Below, in pieces: positions 19,705 to 29,296 of a stretch of DNA of 64,000 bases. Under the pieces are notes generated by a model. That model was not told the origin of the DNA, searched no databases, and saw nothing but the letters and a program-made list of their open reading frames with translations. The translations under genes and the position numbers were made by a program. Source of the stretch: Clostridiales bacterium (GTDB lineage: Bacteria > Bacillota > Clostridia > Lachnospirales > Lachnospiraceae); NCBI GenBank assembly GCA_020860715.1, contig JAJBTU010000015.1, positions 124,001 to 188,000 on the forward strand, given 5' to 3'. How positions within the stretch are numbered: the first letter of the stretch is position 1; every line of letters begins with the position of its first letter.

Positions 19705-20412
19705 TCAGAAAATTTCCGAGCCGAGAGCATACAGGGAAATCAGATTTTTCTTCCCATCTGTTCCGATATCCGCATAGATTTCCTGACGATTGACAGCATA
19801 TGCGAATGGATCCGGCTCAATTCCTTTCTGACGCAGGAAAGCATCCATTACAAGCCCGGGCTTCAGATTTTCAGCGCTGCCTGCCGCGAGCTTCAGATAC
19901 AAAATGCCTGATGAAACAGACCAGTCATAAATCATCGGACGGATGTTTACTTCTTTTTCAGAATGCTTCGTTTTTTTCATGACAGGAATTGCTGCCTGTG
20001 CAAAAAAATCCGGAAGACCTTCTTCCCAGCAAAAATCCGGTGCGTGACCATCCCGAAAACAAACTTCATAATCTGCCGCAGCTACAAGAGTCATTGCTTT
20101 ATTCGCTTTTCCGTCCGGAATCTGTACAAAACCTGTAACTTTCATTTCATCCGTGCCGGCCTGATTGAGAATACGGATGGCCTCTGCGGAAGGAATCATG
20201 GAGCAAAGTTCAATATCCATATATTCGGCATCACTTGTCAGCCCTATGCCGAGTGGGGAAGCAAATGACATAATCATATGGGGGTGGATGCCTTCCGTAT
20301 AGGCAACATCAATACCGGCTCTGCGTATTAATTTCTGGAAATAACGCATGACGTCAAGATGTCCGATGAATTTCATGCTTCCTTTCTTGGAAAATCTAAT
20401 TCTTACTTTCAA
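19705..20412 (-). CDS. TIGR03936-family radical SAM-associated protein (DUF2344)
   Basis: This family always travels with the TIGR03960 radical SAM protein, and its biochemical role is not established. The product is about 235 residues. I place the start at a TTG at 20412, because AAAGGAGG lies 8 bases upstream and the protein then begins MKVRIRFSKKGSMKFIGHLD, the conserved family start. GTG codons at 20421 and 20415 are alternatives but sit on or too near the binding site. Conserved segments include RAGIDVAYTEGIHPHMIMSF and PLGIGLTSDAEYMDIEL. The start overlaps the end of the upstream TIGR03960 gene by 17 bases, suggesting translational coupling. In some species the two are fused, so a complex with the radical SAM partner is likely. 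Confidence 0.85.
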   Translation of the reverse strand: MKVRIRFSKKGSMKFIGHLDVMRYFQKLIRRAGIDVAYTEGIHPHMIMSFASPLGIGLTSDAEYMDIELCSMIPSAEAIRILNQAGTDEMKVTGFVQIPDGKANKAMTLVAAADYEVCFRDGHAPDFCWEEGLPDFFAQAAIPVMKKTKHSEKEVNIRPMIYDWSVSSGILYLKLAAGSAENLKPGLVMDAFLRQKGIEPDPFAYAVNRQEIYADIGTDGKKNLISLYALGSEIF

Positions 20413-22270
20413 CACAGACACCTCCTTTATAGCAGGCTGCCCCGCAGCCGGAGCATTTCTGCCGGCAATTTGGTGTTACGGCCGCTTCCTTTGCCTTATG
20501 CCATTCATTTAATAGAAATTGTTTGGTAACGCCGATACGGATAAAATCCCATGGGAAAATTTCATCTTCTTTTCGTTCTCTTAGTGTATAAAATCCCATA
20601 TCAATCCCGGTATGTTCAAAGGCAGACAGCCAGCGGCCGTAATCCCAGAATTCTGTCCAGGCGTCATAAAGAGCCCCGTTTTGGTAGGCATCCAGAATCA
20701 CATCCGCAATTCTGCGGTCACCGCGCGCGAATACGCCTTCCAGAAGCGTGACGTCCGCCTGATGCCAGTTGTAGCGGATACTTTTATGGTTTAACATTTC
20801 TTTCACTTCATGATTGACTGTTTTTGCAAATCCAAGATAGTCTTCCATGGGGTGCATGGCCGCCCACTGGAAGGGAGTAAACGGTTTGGGAACGAAAAAG
20901 GAGGTGCTTACCGTAATCTGGCATTTCCCATTTCGTTTTTCTTTGGGGATCGCATAATATTCCCGCGCAATCTTATCCGCAAGGTGCGCGATATCCTCAC
21001 GGTCTTCCTCTGTTTCCATCGGAAGTCCAAGCATAAAATACAGTTTAACTTTATTCCAGCCTCCGTGAAACGCTTCTCTGGCTCCCTGCAGAATCACTTC
21101 TTCCGTCAGGCCTTTGTTTATGACGTCACGCATTCTCTGTGAACCAGCTTCCGGCGCGAAAGTCAGGCTGCTTTTCCGGACATCCTGAACACGGCTCATG
21201 ACATCAAGCGAAAAGGCATCAATGCGGAGAGAGGGAAGAGAAATATTGACGTTCTGACTTCCAAATTCATCAATCAGATATGTCACGATACCTTTGAGAT
21301 CACTGTAATCGCTGGAACTTAAGGAACTTAAGGAAATTTCTTCCTGGCCGGTTGCTTTCAGCATCTGTGCGGCATACTCTTTCAGGCATTCAAGACTGCG
21401 CTCACGCAAAGGCCGGTAGATCATTCCTGCCTGACAGAAACGGCAGCCCCGAATGCAGCCGCGCTGAATTTCCAGAACAACACGATCCTGCGTTACCTGA
21501 ATATAGGGTACAACCGGCTTTTCCGGATAGGGGGCTTCTGTCATATTCATCACGACCTGTTTTTCGACCACATCCGGTATATCCGGTTCTGCCGGATGGA
21601 AGGACTGTATCGTTCCGTCTTCATGATAGGTTACTTCATAGAGTGACGGAACATAGATGCCCGGAACTTTTGCCGCCCGGTGCAAAAACTCTTTTCTGGA
21701 GATACGGTTCTCTTTGCAGCTGATGTAAAGGTCAAACAGTGTGTCATAAACCGTCTCGCCCTCGCCGATATAAAACATATCAAAAAAAGGGGCGAGAGGT
21801 TCGGGGTTGTATGCGCAGGGACCGCCTCCAATCACAATCGGATCTTTCTCCCCCCGTTTGGAGGCAAACAGCGGTACCTGTGCCAGATCCAATATCTGAA
21901 GGACATTTGTATAACACATTTCGTACTGCAGTGTCACACCAATAAAGTCAAAGCCGCGGATCGGCTCCTGGGATTCCAGCGCAAACAGCGGTATCTTTTT
22001 TTCTCTCATAATTTTATCCAGATCGACCCACGGCGAATAGACCCGTTCACACCAGACGTCGGGTCTTTTATTAAACATATCATAGAGAATCTGAATTCCG
22101 AGATGGGACATGCCGATTTCATACACATCCGGAAAACACATCGCAAAGCGGATCCGGATATCATTTTTGCTTTTATCGTCTTTCATCACGGAGTTGATTT
22201 CGCCGCCGATGTATCGTGCCGGCTTCTCGACCGAGAGCAGAATTTCATCACTTAATGCCAGTTTTCGCAT
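20396..22270 (-). CDS. TIGR03960-family B12-binding radical SAM protein
   Basis: The 624-residue protein has an N-terminal cobalamin-binding-like region (FAMCFPDVYEIGMSHLGIQILYDM) and a central radical SAM barrel with the iron-sulfur motif CIRGCRFCQAG (CxxxCxxC). A C-terminal part ends in a second Cys cluster, CRQKCSGCGAACYKGGVC. The reaction and substrate are unknown; the conserved neighbourhood with RNase G and ribosomal protein L21 suggests an RNA or ribosome link, but that is inference. ATG 22270 follows AAGGAG at 6 bases. A TATAAT-like minus-strand -10 box lies at 22311-22316 with a poor -35. The gene is the first of the minus-strand block and is divergent from the polysaccharide gene pair. 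Confidence 0.88.
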   Translation of the reverse strand: MRKLALSDEILLSVEKPARYIGGEINSVMKDDKSKNDIRIRFAMCFPDVYEIGMSHLGIQILYDMFNKRPDVWCERVYSPWVDLDKIMREKKIPLFALESQEPIRGFDFIGVTLQYEMCYTNVLQILDLAQVPLFASKRGEKDPIVIGGGPCAYNPEPLAPFFDMFYIGEGETVYDTLFDLYISCKENRISRKEFLHRAAKVPGIYVPSLYEVTYHEDGTIQSFHPAEPDIPDVVEKQVVMNMTEAPYPEKPVVPYIQVTQDRVVLEIQRGCIRGCRFCQAGMIYRPLRERSLECLKEYAAQMLKATGQEEISLSSLSSSDYSDLKGIVTYLIDEFGSQNVNISLPSLRIDAFSLDVMSRVQDVRKSSLTFAPEAGSQRMRDVINKGLTEEVILQGAREAFHGGWNKVKLYFMLGLPMETEEDREDIAHLADKIAREYYAIPKEKRNGKCQITVSTSFFVPKPFTPFQWAAMHPMEDYLGFAKTVNHEVKEMLNHKSIRYNWHQADVTLLEGVFARGDRRIADVILDAYQNGALYDAWTEFWDYGRWLSAFEHTGIDMGFYTLRERKEDEIFPWDFIRIGVTKQFLLNEWHKAKEAAVTPNCRQKCSGCGAACYKGGVCVESKN

Positions 22271-22420
22271 ACATACTCCTTACCAGATAACAGTTTTTTT
22301 GACAGAAGGTATTATAGCACTGTTTTTCCGGAAGGAAAAGTATAGAAATGCGTGAGCAAAAAGGGAATTATTCCGGTTTTTCTCTGGCCGGTTCCAGGCG
22401 AATATTGTCAAATAAAATTC

Positions 22421-22449
22421 TTTACAAAATGCTGTTGAGAGTATATAAT
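22421..22449 (+). promoter_or_regulatory. Sigma-A promoter of the Wzz/kinase pair
   Basis: TTTACA (22421-22426) and TATAAT (22444-22449) are 17 bases apart. The start codon of the chain-length regulator follows 50 bases downstream, after a GGGAGGG binding site. Confidence 0.7.
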
Positions 22450-22499
22450 CATTTAGTCGAGTCTGCGGAGGCAGATTATATTATGATCGGGAGGGTACT

Positions 22500-23246
22500 A
22501 TGGAAACTGAAGTACAAAACAATGATGAAATTACAATAGACCTTGGGGAAATAGTCTCTTATATTTTAAGTAAAATCGGATACGTGATTCTTGCAACGGT
22601 GTTATGCGCAGCTATTTCTTTCATTATTACCTATTGGTTTATCACTCCCCAGTATACTTCAACGGCAAAGATTTATGTGTTGAATCGTCAGTCGGACGAA
22701 AGTGTCACAAGCAGTGATATTACGAGCAGTACATATTTGACAGAGGACTATATTGAGATGATTCAGAGCCGTACAGTTATTGAGTCGGTGATTGATGATC
22801 TCGATCTTGACTTCACTTATGATGAACTTCTTGAAGTCGTGACTGTTTCTGCGCAGTCTGACACCCGTGTTATTGCCATCAGCGTGAAGGATCCGGATCC
22901 GGAAACGGCCCGGGAGATTACGGATGCGATCTGCATGGCATCTGTAAACCATATTAAAGATATTATGGAACTGGAATCCGTAAACATTGTGGACGAAGCA
23001 AATACACCGACCGAGAAATCCAGCCCGAGTCTCACAAAAAATATATTAATTGCGGCTCTGATCGGCCTTGTGGCTTCTCTGGGAGTGCTTATTGTGATTT
23101 TTATTCTGGACGACAAAGTAAAGACTTCGGAAGATGTAGAACGTTACCTTGGAATCAGTGTTCTTGGTACGATGCCGCTGGATGAGTCACTGGTACGTGA
23201 AAAGAAAAAGCGCAAAGCGCATGAGAAAAAGAAGAGAAAGGGCTGA
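22500..23246 (+). CDS. Wzz-family polysaccharide chain-length regulator / kinase modulator
   Basis: The 248-residue membrane protein has the Wzz (CpsC/CapA/YveK) plan. A short cytoplasmic N terminus is followed by a transmembrane helix (about residues 22-45), an extracellular domain of about 130 residues, and a second helix (about residues 178-200, NILIAALIGLVASLGVLIVIFIL). The cytoplasmic tail is basic (VREKKKRKAHEKKKRKG). In this family the tail and second helix activate the partner tyrosine kinase and set polymer length. The ATG at 22500 follows GGGAGGG. The kinase gene begins 4 bases after its stop. No glycosyltransferases, flippase or polymerase follow, so the polymer made with these proteins must be encoded elsewhere. 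Confidence 0.85.
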   Translation: METEVQNNDEITIDLGEIVSYILSKIGYVILATVLCAAISFIITYWFITPQYTSTAKIYVLNRQSDESVTSSDITSSTYLTEDYIEMIQSRTVIESVIDDLDLDFTYDELLEVVTVSAQSDTRVIAISVKDPDPETAREITDAICMASVNHIKDIMELESVNIVDEANTPTEKSSPSLTKNILIAALIGLVASLGVLIVIFILDDKVKTSEDVERYLGISVLGTMPLDESLVREKKKRKAHEKKKRKG

Positions 23247-23250
23247 ACCA

Positions 23251-23982
23251 ATGAAGTACATCGAAATCAAAAAGCCGGATTTGAATTACTACAGTGCGGA
23301 GGCATGCAAATCACTGCGGACCAATCTTCAGTTCTGCGGGAGCGATAAGAAGGCAATTGTTTTTACTTCCTGCACGCAGAATGAGGGAAAAACTTATGTC
23401 ATCCTCAATCTCGCGATTTCCCTTTCTGAGATTGGGAAAAAGGTGCTTTTGCTGGATGCGGATCTTAGAAAATCCGCGCTCCTTGGCCGTGTTGATGTTT
23501 CGACTTCCGTAAAAGGACTGACGCATTTCCTTTCCAAGCAGGCGTCCTTAGTGGATATTATCTGTCAGACAAATGTACCTAATTTTTATATCGCATTTGC
23601 CGGGCCGGTACCGCCTAATCCTTCGGAATTGCTCAGCGGCACCTATTTTGATCACATGCTGGCTGCACTCAGAGAAAGTTATGATTACATACTGATCGAT
23701 TCACCGCCTCTTGGAAGCGTAGTTGACAGCGCAATTATCGCAAGCAAGTGTGATGGTTCCATTATCGTTATCGAAGAGGGCTGGAACAGCTATCGTTTTG
23801 AGCAGGACATCAAGAGACAGCTGGAAAAGACCGGAACGCCGATCCTTGGCGCTGTCATGAACAAAGTGGATTACAGTAAGTCCAGCCACTACGGTTATTA
23901 CGGGAAATACGGGAAATACGGGAAGTATGGCAGTAAATATTACGGAGATCCTTACGGTGGCGAAGTTTCCACGAAGGAATAA
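23251..23982 (+). CDS. CpsD/CapB-family tyrosine-protein kinase
   Basis: This is a bacterial tyrosine kinase that autophosphorylates a C-terminal tyrosine cluster and controls capsule or exopolysaccharide production with its Wzz partner. The Walker A motif is TSCTQNEGKT, Walker A' is VLLLDADLRKS, and Walker B is YILIDSPPLG. The C-terminal tail (about residues 212-238) is rich in tyrosine, with repeated YGKYGKYG units, the usual phosphorylation cluster. I choose the ATG at 23251, which gives MKYIEIKKPDLNYYSAEACKSLRTN, the normal family start; codons further upstream overlap the wzz gene. The product is 243 residues. The tail length may vary because its DNA is a short tandem repeat. Confidence 0.9.
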   Translation: MKYIEIKKPDLNYYSAEACKSLRTNLQFCGSDKKAIVFTSCTQNEGKTYVILNLAISLSEIGKKVLLLDADLRKSALLGRVDVSTSVKGLTHFLSKQASLVDIICQTNVPNFYIAFAGPVPPNPSELLSGTYFDHMLAALRESYDYILIDSPPLGSVVDSAIIASKCDGSIIVIEEGWNSYRFEQDIKRQLEKTGTPILGAVMNKVDYSKSSHYGYYGKYGKYGKYGSKYYGDPYGGEVSTKE

Positions 23983-24056
23983 ATACGTCTGAAACAGAAG
24001 CAGATGTTGTCCTGAGTAAGATGCCGGGTTTCTTTTCAAAAAAAGAGAAAAAATAA

Positions 24057-24085
24057 TTGACGCATCTGGTTTCGTGTGTTATTAT
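24057..24085 (+). promoter_or_regulatory. Promoter of the rplU operon
   Basis: TTGACG (24057-24062) and TATTAT (24080-24085) with a 17-base spacer form a strong sigma-A promoter. Transcription would begin near 24092, about 125 bases before the rplU start. Confidence 0.75.
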
Positions 24086-24091
24086 TTTCAA

Positions 24092-24212
24092 GTATGCCGC
24101 GCAGAGAGGTATAAGCGCCGTTTGATGATACGCATGGCAGAATATAGTATGCCGCGCATGGCATTTTAAAGGACGGACACCATATCTGGCGAGTAATGAT
24201 AGACAGGAGGTG
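24092..24212 (+). ncRNA. Probable L21 leader, ribosomal protein autoregulatory RNA
   Basis: The untranslated leader contains ATGCCGCGCAG, a repeated ATGCCGCGC element (near 24093 and 24149), and a conserved-looking ATTTTAAAGGACGGACACC segment just before the start region. Its position directly upstream of rplU matches the L21 leader (Rfam L21_leader) known in Firmicutes, which is thought to bind L21 and control the operon. I recognised it by position and short motifs, not by a covariance model. Confidence 0.6.
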
Positions 24213-24218
24213 TGCCAT

Positions 24219-24524
24219 ATGTACGCAGTGATTGCAACAGGTGGTAAACAGTACAAAGTAGCCGAAGGCGATATCATTAATGTAGAAAAGCTCGGCGCTG
24301 AAGCCGGTGAGACGGTTACGTTTGATCAGGTGCTTGCAGTGAGCGATGAAGGCCTGAAGGTTGGCGCGGATGTCGCGAATGCAACGGTAACCGCTACGGT
24401 AGTCCGCAATGCGAAGGCAAAGAAAGTCATCGTCTACAAGTATAAGAGAAAAACAGGCTACCACAAAAAGAACGGACACAGACAGCAGTACACACAGGTT
24501 AAGATTGAAAAGATCAATGGCTGA
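24219..24524 (+). CDS. rplU: 50S ribosomal protein L21
   Basis: L21 binds 23S rRNA on the back of the large subunit. The 101-residue product starting [18 protein letters not shown] has full family length, with the signature [20 protein letters not shown] near the end. I use the ATG at 24219 because GACAGGAGG lies upstream; an in-frame ATG at 24210 would add three residues and lies almost on that site. It is the first gene of rplU-prp-rpmA, preceded by a leader RNA and a strong promoter. The prp gene starts 5 bases after its stop. Confidence 0.98.
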   Translation: MYAVIATGGKQYKVAEGDIINVEKLGAEAGETVTFDQVLAVSDEGLKVGADVANATVTATVVRNAKAKKVIVYKYKRKTGYHKKNGHRQQYTQVKIEKING

Positions 24525-24529
24525 TCATT

Positions 24530-24856
24530 ATGATTACTATTACCGTGTGGAGATCGGACAGTCAGTACAGAGGATTTTCTTTTGAAGGACATGCAGATTA
24601 TCTTCCTTACGGGGAGGACATCGTGTGTGCGGCTGTTTCAGCTCTTGCCCTGAATGCCGTAAACTCAATAGAAGCATTCGCGGATGAAGACTATGAGTTT
24701 GAGACGTCAGACGATGGAGGCTACCTGAAAGCAGTCTTTCCGAACGGAGCCAATGCGAAAACTTCTCTGCTGATGGACAGCCTGGTGCTCGGGATCAGGA
24801 GCATCCGGCAGGAATATGGAAATGAGTATATAAACCTTACCTTTAAGGAGGTGTGA
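24530..24856 (+). CDS. prp: Ribosomal-processing cysteine protease Prp
   Basis: Prp (formerly YsxB) removes the N-terminal extension of ribosomal protein L27, an essential step in many Firmicutes. The 108-residue protein has the catalytic pair at His21 (GHADYLPYG) and Cys33 (DIVCAAVSAL). It lies between rplU and rpmA, the invariant order, and its substrate is encoded 3 bases downstream. The L27 precursor here does carry a cleavable extension (see rpmA), so protease and substrate agree. Confidence 0.94.
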   Translation: MITITVWRSDSQYRGFSFEGHADYLPYGEDIVCAAVSALALNAVNSIEAFADEDYEFETSDDGGYLKAVFPNGANAKTSLLMDSLVLGIRSIRQEYGNEYINLTFKEV

Positions 24857-24859
24857 CGA

Positions 24860-25147
24860 ATGTTAGATATGAACCTTCAGTTCTTCGCACATAAAAAGGG
24901 AGTCGGTTCTACTAAAAATGGCAGAGATTCCGAATCTAAGAGACTGGGTGCGAAGAAGGCAGACGGACAGTTTGTGAAAGCCGGAAATATTCTTTACAGA
25001 CAGCGTGGTACTAAGATTCATCCGGGAACAAATGTTGGACGGGGCGGAGATGATACGCTGTTTGCCAAGGCTGACGGCATCGTTCGTTTCGAACGTCTTG
25101 GACGGGACAGAAAGCAGGTATCCGTTCATCCGGTTGCAGCCGAATAA
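24860..25147 (+). CDS. rpmA: 50S ribosomal protein L27 (precursor with cleavable N terminus)
   Basis: L27 lies near the peptidyl-transferase centre and its N-terminal tail reaches the tRNA acceptor ends. The 95-residue product begins [18 protein letters not shown]. The first nine residues, ending LQFF, match the Prp cleavage signal, so the mature protein would start AHKKG. Conserved segments [12 protein letters not shown] and [23 protein letters not shown] are complete. AAGGAGG precedes the ATG. A hairpin with a T run follows at 25157. Confidence 0.97.
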   Translation: MLDMNLQFFAHKKGVGSTKNGRDSESKRLGAKKADGQFVKAGNILYRQRGTKIHPGTNVGRGGDDTLFAKADGIVRFERLGRDRKQVSVHPVAAE

Positions 25148-25156
25148 GTTTATGTA

Positions 25157-25195
25157 AGGCTTCAAATCAGATAGTGGTTTGAAGCCTTTTCTTTG
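25157..25195 (+). terminator. Terminator between rpmA and obgE
   Basis: A 10-bp perfect stem (25157-25166 with 25178-25187) is followed by TTTCTTTGT. It would end or reduce the rplU-rpmA transcript before obgE, a common arrangement that lets ribosomal proteins be made in excess of Obg. Confidence 0.8.
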
Positions 25196-25202
25196 TGGAT
25201 AG

Positions 25203-26516
<1,314 letters not shown>

Positions 26517-26810
26517 ATGATGACGAGCAAACAGAGGGCTTATCTGAAAAGCCTTGCAATGACAATGGAACCTGTCCTTCAGATCGGGAAGGCTTCTTTA
26601 ACACCGGAACTGACCGCTGCGGCGGATGAAGCGCTTGCTGCAAGAGAACTGATTAAAATCAGCGTGCTGCAAAGCTGCATGGATGATGCACATGTTCTTG
26701 CGCAGACGATAGCGGACCGGACGCATTCTCAGGTCGTTCAGGTGATTGGGAAAAAAATTGTTCTTTATCGCGAAGGCAAAGATAAGAAGAAAATAATCGA
26801 GTTGCCGTAA
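26517..26810 (+). CDS. yhbY: YhbY-family RNA-binding protein (CRM domain)
   Basis: YhbY is a single CRM-domain protein that associates with pre-50S particles. The 97-residue product begins MTSKQRAYLKSLAMTMEPVLQIGKASLTPEL and has the characteristic GxxG-like segment around VIGKKIVLYRE. It starts at the base following the obgE stop, with an AAGGAG site inside the end of obgE. A second ATG three bases later is equally possible. nadD follows after 35 bases. Confidence 0.92.
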   Translation: MMTSKQRAYLKSLAMTMEPVLQIGKASLTPELTAAADEALAARELIKISVLQSCMDDAHVLAQTIADRTHSQVVQVIGKKIVLYREGKDKKKIIELP

Positions 26811-26845
26811 AATGTAAATAGCAGATAAATGGAGATTGTCGTTTT

Positions 26846-27460
26846 ATGCGAGAAACTCATAGAAAAGGCATTATGGGAGGTACATTCGACCCGATTCATA
26901 ACGGACATCTTGCGCTTGCGGATTGTGCGCTGCATCAGTTTGATCTGGAAGAGATCTTGTTTTTGCCGGCCGGTAATCCGCCTCATAAACAGGGAAGAAA
27001 CGACGGCGCAGGGGCGTCTGACAGGCTGGCCATGGTTCGTCTTGCAATTTCCGGCAATCCACGCTATGCAATTGATGATGAAGAAATGTACCGGCATGGG
27101 CTGACCTATACCAGAGATACTCTGATTCGATTAAACGAAAGGGAACCTGATACTGCGTTTTTTTTTATTATCGGGGCAGATTCTCTGATGTCTTTTGATA
27201 CATGGTATCATCCGGAGGCAATCTGTCATTACTGCAGCCTTCTCGTTGCCCGGAGGTCCGGGACGGATGACCGAATGATTTACCGGAAGATGGAGGAACT
27301 TCGCAGGGAATATGCTGCTTCGGTTTTTTATCTGGATGTTCCTTTTATTGATGTCTCCTCAACAAAACTGCGCCGTTTATGCAGAGAAAAAATTTCCATA
27401 GGCTCTTATGTGCCTGAGGCGGTTGCGAATTATATTGAAACGCATGATATTTATTCATGA
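26846..27460 (+). CDS. nadD: Nicotinate-nucleotide adenylyltransferase
   Basis: NadD adenylates nicotinate mononucleotide to deamido-NAD, the penultimate step of NAD synthesis. The 204-residue protein shows the nucleotidyltransferase motif GGTFDPIHNGHLALA with the (H/T)xGH signature. PAGNPPHKQ, FFIIGADSLMSFDTWYHPE and the C-terminal VSSTKLR motif are also present. The ATG at 26846 follows GGAGA. It is followed closely by yqeK, as in Bacillus and most Clostridia. Confidence 0.95.
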   Translation: MRETHRKGIMGGTFDPIHNGHLALADCALHQFDLEEILFLPAGNPPHKQGRNDGAGASDRLAMVRLAISGNPRYAIDDEEMYRHGLTYTRDTLIRLNEREPDTAFFFIIGADSLMSFDTWYHPEAICHYCSLLVARRSGTDDRMIYRKMEELRREYAASVFYLDVPFIDVSSTKLRRLCREKISIGSYVPEAVANYIETHDIYS

Positions 27461-27507
27461 AGGAATACAGGAATGGGATACGAAAAGAGCGAGAGGGATG
27501 ACAATTC

Positions 27508-28101
27508 ATGTCCGGTTACAATCTGATTAAAATGCAGAATAAACTAAAAAAAGATCTTGATGAGGCGCGCTTTATTCACACGCAGGGTGTTATGTATACA
27601 GCTGCTGCTCTGGCCATGTGTTATGAACAGGATATCGAGACAGCTTCTGTGGCGGGATTGCTGCATGATTGTGCCAAATGTATTCCAAACGGACAGAAAC
27701 TCCGGTTGTGTGAACACTATAAGCTGCATGTTTCTGAAGTGGAACGGAAAAATCCTCATCTGCTCCACGCAAAACTTGGAGCCTGCATAGCTGCAGATAA
27801 ATACGGCATTGAAGATCCCCGGATACAGAGTGCAATTCGCTGGCATACGACCGGGAAGCCAGATATGACAATGCTGGAAAAAATTATATTCCTCTCCGAT
27901 TATATCGAACCTGGACGTACGAAGGCCGCGAATCTGACCAGTATCCGGAAAACGGCTTTTGCGGATCTGGATCTGGCTGTTTTTCAGACTCTTCGCGATA
28001 CCATCAAATATCTGGAAGAAAAAAAAGCATGCCTTGATAATCAGACGATTGTGGCATATAATTATTATCAGAAACTGACAGGAGAAAAGGAGGATTCGTG
28101 A
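27508..28101 (+). CDS. yqeK: YqeK-family HD-domain hydrolase (Ap4A hydrolase)
   Basis: YqeK proteins are HD-domain metal enzymes; the family has been shown to split diadenosine tetraphosphate symmetrically to ADP. The 197-residue product has the first His in RFIHTQGV, the HD pair in LLHDCAKCI, later histidines in HLLHAKLGA and RWHTTGKPDM, and the final metal-binding Asp in FLSDYIEPGR. A GAGAGGG site precedes the ATG at 27508. It lies between nadD and rsfS, the standard order, with 3 bases to the rsfS start. Confidence 0.92.
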   Translation: MSGYNLIKMQNKLKKDLDEARFIHTQGVMYTAAALAMCYEQDIETASVAGLLHDCAKCIPNGQKLRLCEHYKLHVSEVERKNPHLLHAKLGACIAADKYGIEDPRIQSAIRWHTTGKPDMTMLEKIIFLSDYIEPGRTKAANLTSIRKTAFADLDLAVFQTLRDTIKYLEEKKACLDNQTIVAYNYYQKLTGEKEDS

Positions 28102-28104
28102 TTC

Positions 28105-28479
28105 ATGGCTGATCATACATCAAATGTAATGGCGAAACTTGCCTGCGACGCACTTCTGGAAAAGAAAGCGGAAGATATCAAAATTATCAATATTGAAAAG
28201 GTTTCTGTACTGGCGGATTATTTTATTATCGCTTCCGGTACAAATCATAAACAGGTACAGGCTATGGCGGACAATGTGGAAGAGGTTCTCGGCAAAGCCG
28301 GTTATCCGCCAAAGCAGACCGAGGGCTATGGCACTGCAAACTGGATCCTGATTGATTACGGAGATGTCATTGTTCATGTCTTTGATACGGAAAATCGTCT
28401 TTTTTATGATCTGGAACGGATATGGAGAGACGGAAAAGATATCTCGATAGAGGAACTGAATGAAAAGGCAGGAGAGTAG
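28105..28479 (+). CDS. rsfS: Ribosomal silencing factor RsfS
   Basis: RsfS binds L14 and blocks subunit joining when nutrients are low. The 124-residue protein has the family core SVLADYFIIASGTNHKQVQAMADNVEEVL and the end motif NWILIDYGDVIVHVFDTENRLFYDLERIW. The ATG at 28105 follows AAGGAGG within the end of yqeK. The next gene starts 4 bases after its stop. Confidence 0.95.
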   Translation: MADHTSNVMAKLACDALLEKKAEDIKIINIEKVSVLADYFIIASGTNHKQVQAMADNVEEVLGKAGYPPKQTEGYGTANWILIDYGDVIVHVFDTENRLFYDLERIWRDGKDISIEELNEKAGE

Positions 28480-28483
28480 AGAG

Positions 28484-29287
28484 ATGGGTGCTGATAAAAA
28501 ATTTCTGGTTAAGAGTATTCAAAAAAAGGAAAGTCTGATTGCCGCATACTGCAGCTATACCAATATGCCGTTTGTGGTCTGCGATCCGGAATCATTTAAT
28601 GATCAGGTATGGCTTTTCGATACGGAAGAGCAGCTTCAGGAATTTGCAAAGCCGTATATCGAAAAGAAAATTGCTTTGAAGGGAATCAAATATCCGAATA
28701 ACAAATTTCTCGGCTTTTTCGCTTCTCTTTTTTCTATCGGTGTGAACGAACTGGTATTTGTCAGCGGTATGGGGGCACAGAAACTTGGGCTGGAGGAACT
28801 TGTGCGCCGGCCCGATTACTCGAAGCTGCCGAAAGAACAGCAGCCGATCTTCAATGCGGAACTGCAGCTGACCGGCCTTTATTTTATGCAGGAAGCGTCC
28901 CGCCCGGTTCCGAATGATCAGAAGAACCGGCTGCAGGAGCTGGAAGAGGAACTTTCCGTAAATCTGATGAAGGCACGCTATATTGTGCCGATTGAACTTC
29001 TGGACGGACAGGAAAGCGATATTGAGAAGCTGAAGCAGCGCAAATACCGTCTGCCGATTTTAAAAAACAAAAACGGCGACGTACTGCAGCCTTTATTTAC
29101 AGACCCTACGGAACTTTCGAAGTTTAATAAAGACAATAAATTCCGTGCAATTGCGGTTCCGTTTGGAAATCTTTCCAAACTTCTGATAAAAGATTCCAAG
29201 GGTTTTATGCTGAATCCGGCCGGTTTCCATCTGGCAATGCCCAAGGAACTGATTGATGGCCTTGGAGACCGGTTTGATCTGGAATAA
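28484..29287 (+). CDS. SseB-family protein
   Basis: The 267-residue product resembles SseB N-terminal domain proteins, seen in TMPFVVCDPESFNDQVWLFDTEEQLQEFAK and the later AIAVPFGNLSKLLIKDSKGFMLNPAGFHLAMPKEL. The function in Clostridia is unknown; in Salmonella SseB is a type III secretion component, which does not apply here. No signal peptide or membrane helix is visible, so it is probably cytoplasmic. I choose the ATG at 28484, 8 bases after GGAGAG, over an upstream in-frame ATG at 28460 that lies inside rsfS. It is the last gene of the ribosome-linked run and converges with lexA. Confidence 0.75.
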   Translation: MGADKKFLVKSIQKKESLIAAYCSYTNMPFVVCDPESFNDQVWLFDTEEQLQEFAKPYIEKKIALKGIKYPNNKFLGFFASLFSIGVNELVFVSGMGAQKLGLEELVRRPDYSKLPKEQQPIFNAELQLTGLYFMQEASRPVPNDQKNRLQELEEELSVNLMKARYIVPIELLDGQESDIEKLKQRKYRLPILKNKNGDVLQPLFTDPTELSKFNKDNKFRAIAVPFGNLSKLLIKDSKGFMLNPAGFHLAMPKELIDGLGDRFDLE

Positions 29288-29296
29288 AACAGGCAT

